Of a DNA stretch of 64,000 bases, positions 25,202-33,768 are shown in pieces. A program made the position numbers and the translations under genes. The stretch lies in the NCBI RefSeq assembly GCF_021083185.1, contig NZ_JAIGQB010000012.1, positions 1 to 64,000 of the forward strand, written 5' to 3'. Under the pieces are notes generated by a model, which did not search any database, was not told the DNA's origin, and saw nothing but the letters and a program-made list of their open reading frames with translations. The stretch's first letter is position 1. Every line of letters starts with the position of its first letter. The DNA comes from Nocardioides furvisabuli. GTDB taxonomy: Bacteria; Actinomycetota; Actinomycetes; Propionibacteriales; Nocardioidaceae.

Positions 25202-25954
25202 ATGTCGTCACGTCGATCTGTTCGGAAGCTCCTGGTCGCTGTCCTCCTGGGGGTGCTGGTGGGTGGTGGCCTGATGGCCGTCACACCCGCCGGGGCCGAG
25301 GTCAGCCAGGCCGTGGGCACCAACTGGAAGAAGATCTGGAAGAAGAACCTCAAGCCGCTCGCGCAGAAGAGCTTCTACACCAAGAAGCAGACCAAGGCGA
25401 GGTTCCAGCCGAAGGGGTCCTACGAGACCGCCGGCTCGGGCTACACCAAGGCCGAGAGCGACGCGAAGTACGCGGGCGCCGGGTCGTCGTACACCAAGGC
25501 CGAGACCGACGCGAAGTACGCGCCGGCCCAGCCGCTCTACCGCGGGAACTACTTCATGTCAGCGGCCGCCGGAACTGTCGCCAGCACGGGGATCTCGTAC
25601 GGCGCGACGTTCCCCTCGCAGCCGACGGTGCACTTCATCCCGGCCGGCGCCGCTCTGCCCGCGGGCTGCTCAGGCACCGCCGCAGCGCCGAACGCTGCCC
25701 CGGGGAACCTCTGCGTGTTCGAGGCCTCGTCGTCCCTCGGTGCCGTCAGCATCGTGCGGCACAACCTGAGCAGTGGATCCGACGTCTTCGGTTTCAGCAT
25801 GTTTGCGTTCGCGCCGGGCGGAGCGCGAGGAGAAGGTCTCGGCAGCTGGGCGGCTCGCCCCTCCGGCCCCGTGACCAACCCCGTCTTCGCGCCCGCGGCT
25901 CCCGGCGCCAAGAACGGCACGGTCGACAGCGGCGCCGGCGGGGTCGTCCGCTGA
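25202..25954 (+). CDS. Secreted protein with YTKAE-DAKY repeats (tail-fibre-like)
   Basis: 250 residues. Signal peptide 1-32 (ending AGA-E). Residues about 55-105 carry lysine-rich repeats: FYTKKQTKARF, then twice YTKAE(S/T)DAKYA separated by GAGSS. Such YTKAExDAKY repeats are seen in phage tail-fibre stalks and in some secreted actinobacterial proteins, where they may form trimeric stalks. The C-terminal part (about 110-250) is a Gly/Ala/Ser-rich, beta-type domain with one Cys pair; no named family. Followed by a hairpin terminator at 25976. Confidence 0.72.
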   Translation: MSSRRSVRKLLVAVLLGVLVGGGLMAVTPAGAEVSQAVGTNWKKIWKKNLKPLAQKSFYTKKQTKARFQPKGSYETAGSGYTKAESDAKYAGAGSSYTKAETDAKYAPAQPLYRGNYFMSAAAGTVASTGISYGATFPSQPTVHFIPAGAALPAGCSGTAAAPNAAPGNLCVFEASSSLGAVSIVRHNLSSGSDVFGFSMFAFAPGGARGEGLGSWAARPSGPVTNPVFAPAAPGAKNGTVDSGAGGVVR

Positions 25955-25975
25955 CAGACGTCTCGGTCTCCAGGA

Positions 25976-26013
25976 GGAACGGCCGCCGCGCCGGGGGGCA
26001 CGGTGGCCGTTCC
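25976..26013 (+). terminator. Hairpin terminator
   Basis: GGAACGGCC (25976-25984) pairs with GGCCGTTCC (26005-26013), and four further inner pairs (one G-U) extend the stem to 13 bp with a 12-nt loop, 22 bp after the secreted-protein stop. Confidence 0.55.
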
Positions 26014-26052
26014 GCTGTCCGCAGCGGGCGCCGCGGGGTCTACGCTCGCGGT

Positions 26053-27213
26053 GTGAGCCAGGAACATGCCAACAAGGCCGGGTTCGAGACGCGTGCGATC
26101 CACGCCGGCTACGAGCCCGACGCGATGACCGGGGCGGTCAACCCGCCCATCTACGCCAGCAGCACCTACAAGCAGGACGGTGTCGGCGGCCTGCGCGGCG
26201 GCTACGAGTACAGCCGCTCGGCCAACCCCACGCGTACGGCGCTCGAGGGGGCGCTGGCGGCCGTCGAGGACGGCGAGAAGGGGTTCGCCTTCGCCTCCGG
26301 TCTCGCCGCCGAGGACGCCATCATCCGGGCGTTGACCGCCCCCGGCGACCACGTCGTCATCCCGGACGACGCCTACGGCGGGACGTTCCGTCTCTTCGAC
26401 AAGGTCGCCAGGCTCTGGGGCACCGCCTACACCCCCGCGCCGGTCGCGGACACCGACGCCGTGGCCGCTGCGATCGAGCCGGGCCGCACGAAGCTGGTGT
26501 GGGTCGAGACGCCCACCAACCCGATGCTCACCATCGGCGACATCGAGGCGCTGGCGATCCTCGCTCACGACGCCGGTGCGCTGCTGGTCGTCGACAACAC
26601 CTTCGCCTCGCCCTACCTCCAGCAGCCGCTGACGCTCGGCGCCGACGTCGTGGTCCACTCCACCACCAAGTACGTCGGCGGGCACAGCGACGTGGTGGGC
26701 GGCGCGGTCGTGGTCCGTGACCTCGACCTCGCCGAGAAGATCGGCTTCCACCAGAACGCCATGGGCGCCGTGGCCGGACCCTTCGACGCCTTCCTCACCC
26801 ACCGGGGCCTCAAGACGCTCGGCGTACGCATGGACCGCCACTGCGACAACGCGGAGCGGGTCGTGGAGTTCCTCGTCGGCGACCCCCGGGTCACCGAGGT
26901 CATCTACCCCGGTCTCGCGGCCCACCCGGGCCACGACGTCGCGGCGCGCCAGATGAAGCGCTTCGGCGGGATGATCTCGTTCCGCGTCGCCGGCGGCGAG
27001 CAGCAGGCCCTCGCGGTCTGCGAGCGTGCGGAGGTCTTCACCCTCGGCGAGTCGCTCGGCGGTGTGGAGTCGCTCATCGAGCACCCGGGACGGATGACCC
27101 ACGCCAGTGTGGCGGGCACGGACCTCGAGGTCCCGGCCGACCTGATCCGGCTCAGCGTCGGCATCGAGAGCATCGAGGACCTCGTCGCCGACCTCGACCG
27201 GTCGCTGGGCTGA
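26053..27213 (+). CDS. metB: Cystathionine gamma-synthase/gamma-lyase
   Basis: 386 residues, the full length of the Cys/Met metabolism PLP family. TRAIHAGYEPD starts the domain; YEYSRSANPTR, FASGLAAEDA and VHSTTKYVGGHSD (PLP Lys206) follow. It forms cystathionine from O-acylhomoserine and cysteine, or splits cystathionine to cysteine and 2-oxobutyrate; sequence alone does not separate these. With the cbs gene at 4742 the lyase direction is plausible. GTG at 26053 follows TACGCT (26041-26046) by 6 nt, a leaderless-type start. First gene of a tight operon ending with ilvA. Confidence 0.9.
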   Translation: MSQEHANKAGFETRAIHAGYEPDAMTGAVNPPIYASSTYKQDGVGGLRGGYEYSRSANPTRTALEGALAAVEDGEKGFAFASGLAAEDAIIRALTAPGDHVVIPDDAYGGTFRLFDKVARLWGTAYTPAPVADTDAVAAAIEPGRTKLVWVETPTNPMLTIGDIEALAILAHDAGALLVVDNTFASPYLQQPLTLGADVVVHSTTKYVGGHSDVVGGAVVVRDLDLAEKIGFHQNAMGAVAGPFDAFLTHRGLKTLGVRMDRHCDNAERVVEFLVGDPRVTEVIYPGLAAHPGHDVAARQMKRFGGMISFRVAGGEQQALAVCERAEVFTLGESLGGVESLIEHPGRMTHASVAGTDLEVPADLIRLSVGIESIEDLVADLDRSLG

Positions 27214-27218
27214 GCGCG

Positions 27219-27542
27219 GTGGCCGCTCCCGCCGAGCCCGACATCCGCTTCTCGCTCGCCAACGAGCGGACCTTCCTGGCCTACGAGCGCACCGCCGTGG
27301 GCCTGGTCGCCGCCTCGCTGGCGGTCTTCCACCTGCTCGAGCCGTCGTGGTCCCAGCGCATGCTGGGCCTGCTGCTCCTCACCTCCGCGGCTGTGGCGGC
27401 TGCAGGGGGCTGGCTGCGCTTCCGGCAGGCGGACCGCGCGATCCGTGCCGGCCACGACCTGCCCGCCGGCACCACGGTCCACCTCATGGCCCTCGCCGTC
27501 CTGGTCGTCGTCGTGGCCGCCGGCATCTCGGTGGTGGTGTGA
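27219..27542 (+). CDS. DUF202/YidH-like membrane protein
   Basis: 107 residues. DUF202 signature RFSLANERTFLAYERTAVGL near the N-terminus, then three membrane helices. Family members are small inner-membrane proteins of unknown function; related domains occur in VTC polyphosphate polymerases. It follows metB by 5 bp and overlaps the GlmL-like gene (GTGA). Confidence 0.82.
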   Translation: MAAPAEPDIRFSLANERTFLAYERTAVGLVAASLAVFHLLEPSWSQRMLGLLLLTSAAVAAAGGWLRFRQADRAIRAGHDLPAGTTVHLMALAVLVVVVAAGISVVV

Positions 27543-28951
27543 GCACCGCAGCGACGGCCGTGGTCTGCGTCGACTTCGGCTCGACCTTCACCAAGGCCGC
27601 CCTGGTCGACCTGGTGACCGGCGACCTGCTCGCGTCGGCCAGCCACCCGACCACCCTCCCGGACGCGGCGGGGGATGGCGACGTCCTCGACGGGTACGAC
27701 GCCTGCATGAGCGCACTCGCCGAGCAGGACTCCCGCGCCCCCGAGTCCGACGTGCTGGCCTGCTCCAGCGCCGGTGGCGGGCTGCGCGTCGCGGTCGTCG
27801 GCAACGAGGAGCTCGTCACCGCCGAGGCCGGGCGCCGCGTGGCGCTGTCCAGCGGTGGCAAGGTGGTGCTGGTGCTCCACGGGGGCCTCGACCCCGACAA
27901 GCTCGTCGCGCTCCGCCGGGCCGAGCCCGACGTCGTCCTGCTCGTCGGCGGCACCGACGGCGGCAACGCCGAGGTGCTCGAGGGCGATGCGGCCGTCCTG
28001 TCCGCGGCCCCGTGGGCGGGCCCCGTGGTGGTGGCCGGCAACGTCGACTCCCGAGAGTTGGTCGCCGAGCTGCTCGCGGAGTCGCAGACGCCGTACGTCC
28101 TGGCCGACAACGTCGTCCCGCGCATCGGCGTGCTCGCCCCCGACAGCGCCCGGCGTGCGATCCGTGAGATCTTCCTCAGCCACGTCATCGGCGGCAAGCA
28201 CCTCAGCAGCCGCACCGACGCTCGAGGCCGTGCCTTCACCGACCTGGTCCGCGGCGCCACCCCCGACGTCGTGCTCACCGGCGTCGAGCTGCTCGCACAC
28301 GGGCTCGATGACGAGCACCCCGGTGCGGGCGACGTCGTCGTCGTCGACGTCGGAGGCGCCACGACCGACGTGCACAGCGTCGTGGAGCTCGACCCCGAGG
28401 ACAGTGGTCTCGCCCGCGAGGTCGTCGCCACGACGCCCGTGACCCGCACCGTCGAGGGCGACCTCGGGATGCGCTGGTCGGCGATCACGACGGTCGAGGC
28501 CGCCGGTCGTGACGACCTCCACGCCGCCGCCGTACGCCGCCGCGAGCAGCCCGACTTCCTCCCCGACGACGCCCACGAGCGCGACGCCGACCTCGAGATC
28601 GCCGCTGCCGCGGTGCGGATCGCGCTGGAGCGCCACGCCGGACGCAGCAAGGTCGTCGTCAGCCCCGAGGGGCGCGTCGTCGAGCGCAGCGGCAAGGACC
28701 TGCGCGAGGTCGACCTGCTGGTCGGTTCCGGTGGCGTGCTGCGCCACGGCGGCCCCGACGCCGTACGCCGGGTGCTGCTCCCCGCGACCGGTGACGCCTT
28801 CGAGGGAGGCTGGCAGCTCCCGCGCGACCCGGAGGTGGTCGTCGACCGCGACTACGTGCTCGCCGCCGCCGGGCTGCTGGCCGAGCAGCACCCCCTCGCG
28901 GCGCACCGGCTGGTGCGCCGCCTCGCGCCGGGCGGGTATCGCCTACCGTGA
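27539..28951 (+). CDS. GlmL/MutL family protein (glutamate mutase accessory-like)
   Basis: 470 residues. ASKHA-fold ATPase: phosphate-1 motif DFGSTFTK (12-19), a central VVDVGGATTDVHSV and the GSGGVLRHGG block near the C-terminus. This is the MutL/GlmL family first found between the glutamate mutase genes, where it is thought to help the B12 mutase as a reactivating chaperone. No mutase gene is present in this window, so here it is an orphan inside an amino-acid operon; its partner is unknown. GTGA overlaps on both sides imply co-translation with DUF202 and AI-2E genes. Confidence 0.85.
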   Translation: MSTAATAVVCVDFGSTFTKAALVDLVTGDLLASASHPTTLPDAAGDGDVLDGYDACMSALAEQDSRAPESDVLACSSAGGGLRVAVVGNEELVTAEAGRRVALSSGGKVVLVLHGGLDPDKLVALRRAEPDVVLLVGGTDGGNAEVLEGDAAVLSAAPWAGPVVVAGNVDSRELVAELLAESQTPYVLADNVVPRIGVLAPDSARRAIREIFLSHVIGGKHLSSRTDARGRAFTDLVRGATPDVVLTGVELLAHGLDDEHPGAGDVVVVDVGGATTDVHSVVELDPEDSGLAREVVATTPVTRTVEGDLGMRWSAITTVEAAGRDDLHAAAVRRREQPDFLPDDAHERDADLEIAAAAVRIALERHAGRSKVVVSPEGRVVERSGKDLREVDLLVGSGGVLRHGGPDAVRRVLLPATGDAFEGGWQLPRDPEVVVDRDYVLAAAGLLAEQHPLAAHRLVRRLAPGGYRLP

Positions 28952-30396
28952 GCGGCGTGAGCGACCAGCCGTCCGGACGCGACGGGACCGTGGAGAGCGA
29001 GGAGTCGCGGCGCCGTCGGCTCTTCGCCGCCCTGGGTCGCGGTGACGTCGAGGACGGCCTGACCGAGCGGATCGTCGCGCAGTGGGTCCAGGCCCGCGCC
29101 GAGCGCCGCAGCGAGCCGGCCTTCACGACCGGCCCGTCCAACTTCAGCCGCGCCCAGGTGCCGTGGGGCCTCGACCTCGCCGCCGCCTGGTCGTGGCGCC
29201 TCATCGTGATCGTCGTCGCCGGCCTCGGCCTGCTGTGGACGATGCGCTACTTCGCCGTCATCACCCTGCCGATCGCGATCTCGCTGCTCATCGCCGCCCT
29301 CGCGGTGCCGGTGGTCGACGCGCTGCGCCGCATCGGGCTGCCGCGCGGGCCCTCGACCGGGATCGTGATGGTCCTGGGCATCGGCACCGTCGCGCTCCTG
29401 CTCACCTTCGTCGGCCAGCAGGTCGCCCAGGGGGCCAGCGACCTCGCAGACTCGGTCGTCACCGGCCTCGACCAGGTGCGCGACTGGCTGCGCAACGGAC
29501 CGCTCGCGGTCTCGGAGTCCCAGCTCGACGGCTACATCGAGGAGATCCAGGGCGCCGTCACCGACAGCACCGGCACCGACGGCGTTGTCACCCGCGTCAC
29601 CGAGGTGGGCACCGCCGTGGGGCACGTGGTGGCCGGCTTCTTCATCGTGCTCTTCTCCACCTACTTCTTCCTCGCCGACGGCGACCGCATCTGGTCGTGG
29701 ATCGTGCGGCTGGCGCCCCGCGCCGCCCGCGAGCGCGTCGACGCCTCGGGCCGGGTGGCGTGGGTCTCGCTCACGCAGTTCGTCCGCGCGACGGTGCTGG
29801 TGGCGATGGCCGACGCGATCGGCATCATGGCCGTCGCCTGGTTCCTCGACGTGCCCTTCGTGGTCGCCATCGGCGTGCTGGTCTTCCTCGGCGCCTTCGT
29901 CCCGATGATCGGTGCGACCATCGCCGGCAGCGTCGCGATCCTCGTCGCGCTCGTCGACCAGGGCCCGCTGACCGCGCTCTTCATGCTGATCGGCGTCATC
30001 GTCGTCCAGCAGATCGAGGGCCACATCCTCCAGCCCTTCCTGATGGGCCGCTTCGTCTCGCTCCACCCGCTGGGCGTGATCGTGGCGATCGGCTGCGGCG
30101 TGCTGGTGGCCGGCATCGCGGGCGCGCTCATCGCCGTACCCCTCGCCGCGGCCGCCAACGCCGTCGCGCAGCACCTCGCGACCTACACCGGCGTCGGCGA
30201 CGACGCCGACGAGGCGCTCCTCGACGACCTCGCCACCGACGGGATCCCACCCGACGCGGTGCCCGACAACGACAGCCCGGTCGGGGAGTCCGCCCAGCGC
30301 GACAACCACCCCGACCTCCAGCCCGACCTCCAGCCCGACCTCCAGCCAGACCTCCAGCCAGACCCCGACCTCCCCTCGCACAAGGACCCGTCATGA
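28948..30396 (+). CDS. AI-2E family transporter (PerM/TqsA-like)
   Basis: 482 residues. A polar N-terminus of 70 residues precedes eight membrane helices with the family landmarks FFLADGD, GAFVPMIGATIAG and QQIEGHILQPFLMGR. The family exports varied small molecules (AI-2, Na+/H+ exchange in some members); the substrate is unknown here. The C-terminus is an acidic cytoplasmic tail that ends with a PDLQ tandem repeat encoded by a 12-bp VNTR (30310-30357). Overlaps GlmL (GTGA) and ilvA (ATGA). Confidence 0.85.
   Translation: MSGVSDQPSGRDGTVESEESRRRRLFAALGRGDVEDGLTERIVAQWVQARAERRSEPAFTTGPSNFSRAQVPWGLDLAAAWSWRLIVIVVAGLGLLWTMRYFAVITLPIAISLLIAALAVPVVDALRRIGLPRGPSTGIVMVLGIGTVALLLTFVGQQVAQGASDLADSVVTGLDQVRDWLRNGPLAVSESQLDGYIEEIQGAVTDSTGTDGVVTRVTEVGTAVGHVVAGFFIVLFSTYFFLADGDRIWSWIVRLAPRAARERVDASGRVAWVSLTQFVRATVLVAMADAIGIMAVAWFLDVPFVVAIGVLVFLGAFVPMIGATIAGSVAILVALVDQGPLTALFMLIGVIVVQQIEGHILQPFLMGRFVSLHPLGVIVAIGCGVLVAGIAGALIAVPLAAAANAVAQHLATYTGVGDDADEALLDDLATDGIPPDAVPDNDSPVGESAQRDNHPDLQPDLQPDLQPDLQPDPDLPSHKDPS
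30310..30357 (+). repeat. 12-bp tandem repeat, four copies, in coding sequence
   Basis: Unit cc(c/a)gacctccag is repeated four times and encodes PDLQ four times at the C-terminus of the AI-2E transporter. Such units change copy number by slippage without frameshift. Confidence 0.85.
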
Positions 30397-31601
30397 CCGA
30401 GCAGGTGACCCTGGCCGACATCGTGGCTGCGCGTGAGCTCCTCGAGGGCGTCACCGTGACCACGCCGATGGAGGAGTCGCGCTGGCTCTCCGCGCTCGTC
30501 GGCGGCCCGGTGTCGCTGAAGTGCGAGAACCTCCAGCGCACCGGGTCCTTCAAGTCGCGCGGTGCCTACGTCCGCATCGCCGGCCTCCCCGCCGACGAGC
30601 GCGCGCACGGCGTGGTGGCGGCCTCGGCCGGCAACCACGCGCAGGGCGTCGCCCTCGCCGCGACCACGCTCGGGATCGCCTCGACGGTCTTCATGCCCGA
30701 GGGCGCGCCGATCCCCAAGGAGAAGGCGACCCGCGGCTACGGCGCCGACGTCGTCTTCCACGGCCGTTACCTCGAGGACTCGCTCGTCGCGGCGCGCGCC
30801 TTCGCCGAGGAGACCGGGGCGGTGCTCATCCACCCCTTCGACCACGTCGACATCGTCGCCGGCCAGGGCACGCTCGGCCTCGAGGTGCTCGAGCAGGCCC
30901 CCGACGTACGCACCGTGCTGGTGCCGACGGGCGGCGGCGGGCTGCTGGCCGGCGTCGCGATCGCGATCAAGGCGCTGCGCCCCGACGTACGCGTGGTGGG
31001 GGTGCAGGCCGAGGGTGCCGCCGCCTACCCGGGCTCGCTGGCCGCGGGGGAGCCGGTGGCGCTGGAGTCGATGCAGACGATGGCCGACGGGATCGCGGTC
31101 GGTCGCCCGGGTGACATCACCTTCGCCGCCGTGCGCGACCACGTCGACGAGGTCGTCACCGTGTCCGAGGAGTCGCTCTCACGCGCACTCCTCGCCCTCA
31201 TCGAGCGCGCCAAGCAGGTGGTCGAGCCCGCCGGCGCGGCCGCCGTCGCAGCGCTGCTGGACAACCCGACCGGCTTCGAGACGCCGGCTGTCGCGGTGCT
31301 GTCGGGCGGCAACATCGACCCGCTGCTGCTCAGCAAGGTGATCCAGCACGGCCTCGCCGCCGCCGGGCGCTACCTCTACCTCCGCGTCTGCATCCCCGAC
31401 CTCCCCGGCGGGCTCGCCTCGCTGCTGGCCGAGGTCGGCGCCGAGGGCGCCAACGTGCTCGAGGTCGCCCACGAGCGCATCTCCCCGTCGCTGACCCTCA
31501 ACGAGGTCGAGGTCCGGATCCAGCTCGAGACCCGGGGAGAGGCGCACGCCGAGCACCTGAGGTCCCGGTTGCGCGAGCGGGGCTACCGCCTCGCCGACTG
31601 A
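30393..31601 (+). CDS. ilvA: Threonine ammonia-lyase (threonine dehydratase)
   Basis: 402 residues. Fold type II PLP enzyme with the PLP Lys54 in RTGSFKSRGAY, ASAGNHAQGVA, and the glycine loop TGGGGLLAG. A single ACT-like domain (about 325-400; LRVCIPDLPGGLASLL) follows, giving the length of the short, catabolic-type or isoleucine-insensitive enzymes; long IlvA has two ACT-like repeats. It converts threonine to 2-oxobutyrate and ammonia, feeding isoleucine synthesis. It is last in the metB operon, whose lyase activity would yield the same 2-oxobutyrate. ATGA overlap with the transporter. Confidence 0.92.
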   Translation: MTEQVTLADIVAARELLEGVTVTTPMEESRWLSALVGGPVSLKCENLQRTGSFKSRGAYVRIAGLPADERAHGVVAASAGNHAQGVALAATTLGIASTVFMPEGAPIPKEKATRGYGADVVFHGRYLEDSLVAARAFAEETGAVLIHPFDHVDIVAGQGTLGLEVLEQAPDVRTVLVPTGGGGLLAGVAIAIKALRPDVRVVGVQAEGAAAYPGSLAAGEPVALESMQTMADGIAVGRPGDITFAAVRDHVDEVVTVSEESLSRALLALIERAKQVVEPAGAAAVAALLDNPTGFETPAVAVLSGGNIDPLLLSKVIQHGLAAAGRYLYLRVCIPDLPGGLASLLAEVGAEGANVLEVAHERISPSLTLNEVEVRIQLETRGEAHAEHLRSRLRERGYRLAD

Positions 31602-31653
31602 GCGGTGGGTGCCGCACGTTCTGCGGTGTCGAAACCTGCCTCACCCACCGCTC
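31600..31653. repeat. Palindromic element, copy 1
   Basis: 54 bp with exact 12-bp terminal inverted repeats (gagcggtgggtg, 31600-31611; complement at 31642-31653). It starts on the last base of the ilvA stop codon. About 80% identical to copy 2, which starts 72 bp later. Together they may also end both the ilvA and greA transcripts. Confidence 0.75.
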
Positions 31654-31670
31654 CTACGCCGAAATGCCGA

Positions 31671-31726
31671 GGAGCGGTGAGTGGTGCAGGTTCTGTGGTC
31701 CCAGAACCTGTCTCACTCACCGCTCC
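31671..31726. repeat. Palindromic element, copy 2
   Basis: Exact 13-bp outer arms (31671-31683 and 31714-31726) and a 9-bp inner stem (caggttctg 31687-31695; cagaacctg 31702-31710) form a long two-stage hairpin. It ends 24 bp before the greA stop codon. Confidence 0.75.
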
Positions 31727-31750
31727 GACGGAGGCGGCGTCAGCCGACGC

Positions 31751-32242
31751 TCAGGCCTTGTAGGGCTCCGCGTCGACGATCGTCACGCTCAGCTCCTTGC
31801 CGGTGGGCGCGGTGTAGGAGACCTTGTCGCCCTTGGACTTGCCGTTGATCGCGGCGCCCATCGCCGACTCGGGCGAGTAGACGTCGAGGGTGTCGCCCTC
31901 GGAGAGGTTCTCGCGGGCGCCGAGGAGGAACTTCTCGGTGTCGCCGCCGCCGAAGTCGACGGTGACGACCATGCCGGGCTCGACGACACCGTCGTCGGGA
32001 GGAGTCTCGCCGACCTCGGCACGCCGCAGCATGTCCTCGAGCTGGCGGATCCGGGCCTCCTGCTTGCCCTGGTCGTCCTTGGCGGCATGGTAGCCGCTGT
32101 TCTCCTTCAGGTCGCCCTCGTCGCGCGCGGCGGAGATCTTCTCGATGATCTCCTGGCGCTTGGGGCCCTTGAGGTCGTCGAGCTCGGCCTGCAGCTTGTC
32201 GTAGGCCTCCTGGGTCAGCCAGATGGTGCCCTGGTCGGTCAT
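31751..32242 (-). CDS. greA: Transcription elongation factor GreA
   Basis: 163 residues. The N-terminal coiled coil (LTQEAYDKLQAELDDLKG) with the acidic tip region, then the C-terminal FKBP-like domain. GreA enters the RNA polymerase secondary channel and stimulates cleavage of backtracked transcripts. It carries LKENSGYHAAK with the typical central loop. The neighbours DUF4307 and mca are in the same relative order as in mycobacteria. A leader of about 170 bp separates it from DUF4307. Confidence 0.95.
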   Translation of the reverse strand: MTDQGTIWLTQEAYDKLQAELDDLKGPKRQEIIEKISAARDEGDLKENSGYHAAKDDQGKQEARIRQLEDMLRRAEVGETPPDDGVVEPGMVVTVDFGGGDTEKFLLGARENLSEGDTLDVYSPESAMGAAINGKSKGDKVSYTAPTGKELSVTIVDAEPYKA

Positions 32243-32417
32243 GTCGTTGCTCCTGCTTCGCGTCGGACCACGTGCGGGTGCGCCTCAGCGGCCCCGCACC
32301 GGGTCGGTTGGTGTCATCCGTCCGATCGGAGTCGGCGCGGCGACGGACATCGGCCAGCGCACCCGGACGGGCAGAACGATCAGGTTAGCAAGTCGGGCGC
32401 GAAAGCGCAGGCCGACG

Positions 32418-32807
32418 TCAGCGCGGGCGCGGCTGGTCGGGCGCCGTGCAGCCGAGCTTCTCCACGCTCGTGGCCCGCCGCTCGGTGCGGATGACCACCT
32501 CGTTGACGCCTGCGGCGGGCGAGAACTCGAGCTCGCCGACGGCCGTCTTGTCCTCCGCCAGGGCGCGCAGCCGGCAGCTGGCGTCGACGCCGTCGTCGAG
32601 CCGCACGTCGAGGCGGGCGGCCACCTCGTAGTCGCTGGTGACCTCGAAGGTCACCAGGTCGGACGTCACCGCCGGGGTGCTGTGGAACCAGGCCGTCCAG
32701 CCGAGCCAGCCGAGCCCGACCACGGCGAGGGCCACCGCGAGGGTGATGGTCACCGGTCGCCGCCACGGGGCGGGAGCGCCGTAGCGGTCGGCGAGGTCGG
32801 TGGTCAC
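32418..32807 (-). CDS. DUF4307 membrane protein
   Basis: 129 residues. A short basic N-terminus with RYGAP, one membrane helix (residues 20-40) and an extracytoplasmic beta-type domain (VTFEVTSDYEVAARLDV, then a CRLRAL...C pair) match actinobacterial DUF4307, which sits next to mca in many genomes. The function is unknown. The GTG start lies 38 bp from the divergent mca start, so the gap contains both promoters. Confidence 0.85.
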   Translation of the reverse strand: MTTDLADRYGAPAPWRRPVTITLAVALAVVGLGWLGWTAWFHSTPAVTSDLVTFEVTSDYEVAARLDVRLDDGVDASCRLRALAEDKTAVGELEFSPAAGVNEVVIRTERRATSVEKLGCTAPDQPRPR

Positions 32808-32845
32808 GCGTCCAAGCCTAAGCGGCGCCTCCTAGACTCACGCCC

Positions 32846-33745
32846 ATGGCCCAGCCCCCTGCCGCAAAGCCCCGCACCGGGCTCCGGCTGATGCACGTCC
32901 ACGCCCACCCCGACGACGAGTCGAGCAAGGGCGCCGCGTCGACGGCGAAGTACGTCGCCGAGGGGGTCGACGTCCACGTCGCCACCTGCACCGGCGGCGA
33001 GCGCGGTTCGGTGCTCAACGCCAAGATGGACCGGCCCGAGGTGTGGGAGAACATCACCGAGATCCGGCGCGAGGAGATGCACCGGGCCCGCGACATCCTC
33101 GGCATCCGCCAGGACTGGCTCGGCTTCGTCGACTCCGGCTGGCCCGAGGGCGACCCCAAGCCCCCGCTGCCGGAGGGATGCTTCGCGCTCGTCCCGCTCG
33201 AGGAGGCGACCGAGCGCCTGGTGCGGTTGATCCGGGACTTCCGCCCCCACGTGCTGACGACGTACGACGAGCGCGGCGGCTACCCGCACCCCGACCACGT
33301 CCGCTGCCACGAGGTCTCCGTCGCCGCCTACCACGCGGCCGGGGACCCGGAGCGGTTCCCCGACGCGGGGGAGCCGTGGCAGCCGCTGAAGCTGTACTAC
33401 CACCACGGCTGGAGCTGGGCGAAGACCAACGCCCTGCACGAGGCGATGCTCGCCCACGACCTCGAGTCGCCCTACACCGAGCGCCTGGCCACCTGGGAGC
33501 GCGAGCCCGAGTGGGACGACCGCATCACCACCCGGGTGCCGTGCGGTGACTTCTTCGGCGTCCGTGACCAGGCGCTGCTGGCCCACGCCACCCAGATCGA
33601 CCCCGACGGCATGTGGTTCGCGATCCCGCGCGAGATCCAGCAGAAGGTCTGGCCCACCGAGGACTACGAGCTGGTGCACTCCCAGGTCGAGAGCACCCTG
33701 CCGGAGGACGACCTCTTCGCCGGCATCCCGACCCCCGCTCCCTAG
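32846..33745 (+). CDS. mca: Mycothiol S-conjugate amidase
   Basis: 299 residues. PIG-L/LmbE zinc deacetylase fold: HAHPDDES (first His at 21) with the metal Asp, TGGERGSVLN, and the distal zinc His in YPHPDHVRCHE. Length and the terminal region match Mca rather than MshB. It cuts mycothiol S-conjugates to mercapturic acids and releases GlcN-inositol, detoxifying electrophiles. ATG follows TAGACT (32833-32838) by 7 nt, so the transcript is probably leaderless. Followed by a small membrane protein gene as in mycobacteria (Rv1082-Rv1083 order, recalled). Confidence 0.93.
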   Translation: MAQPPAAKPRTGLRLMHVHAHPDDESSKGAASTAKYVAEGVDVHVATCTGGERGSVLNAKMDRPEVWENITEIRREEMHRARDILGIRQDWLGFVDSGWPEGDPKPPLPEGCFALVPLEEATERLVRLIRDFRPHVLTTYDERGGYPHPDHVRCHEVSVAAYHAAGDPERFPDAGEPWQPLKLYYHHGWSWAKTNALHEAMLAHDLESPYTERLATWEREPEWDDRITTRVPCGDFFGVRDQALLAHATQIDPDGMWFAIPREIQQKVWPTEDYELVHSQVESTLPEDDLFAGIPTPAP

Positions 33746-33768
33746 ACGGTTGGTGGGAGACTGGAGCC

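Noticed and set aside
30310..30357. CRISPR-like regular repeats
   Set aside because: 12-bp units without spacers, in frame inside a coding sequence; a VNTR.
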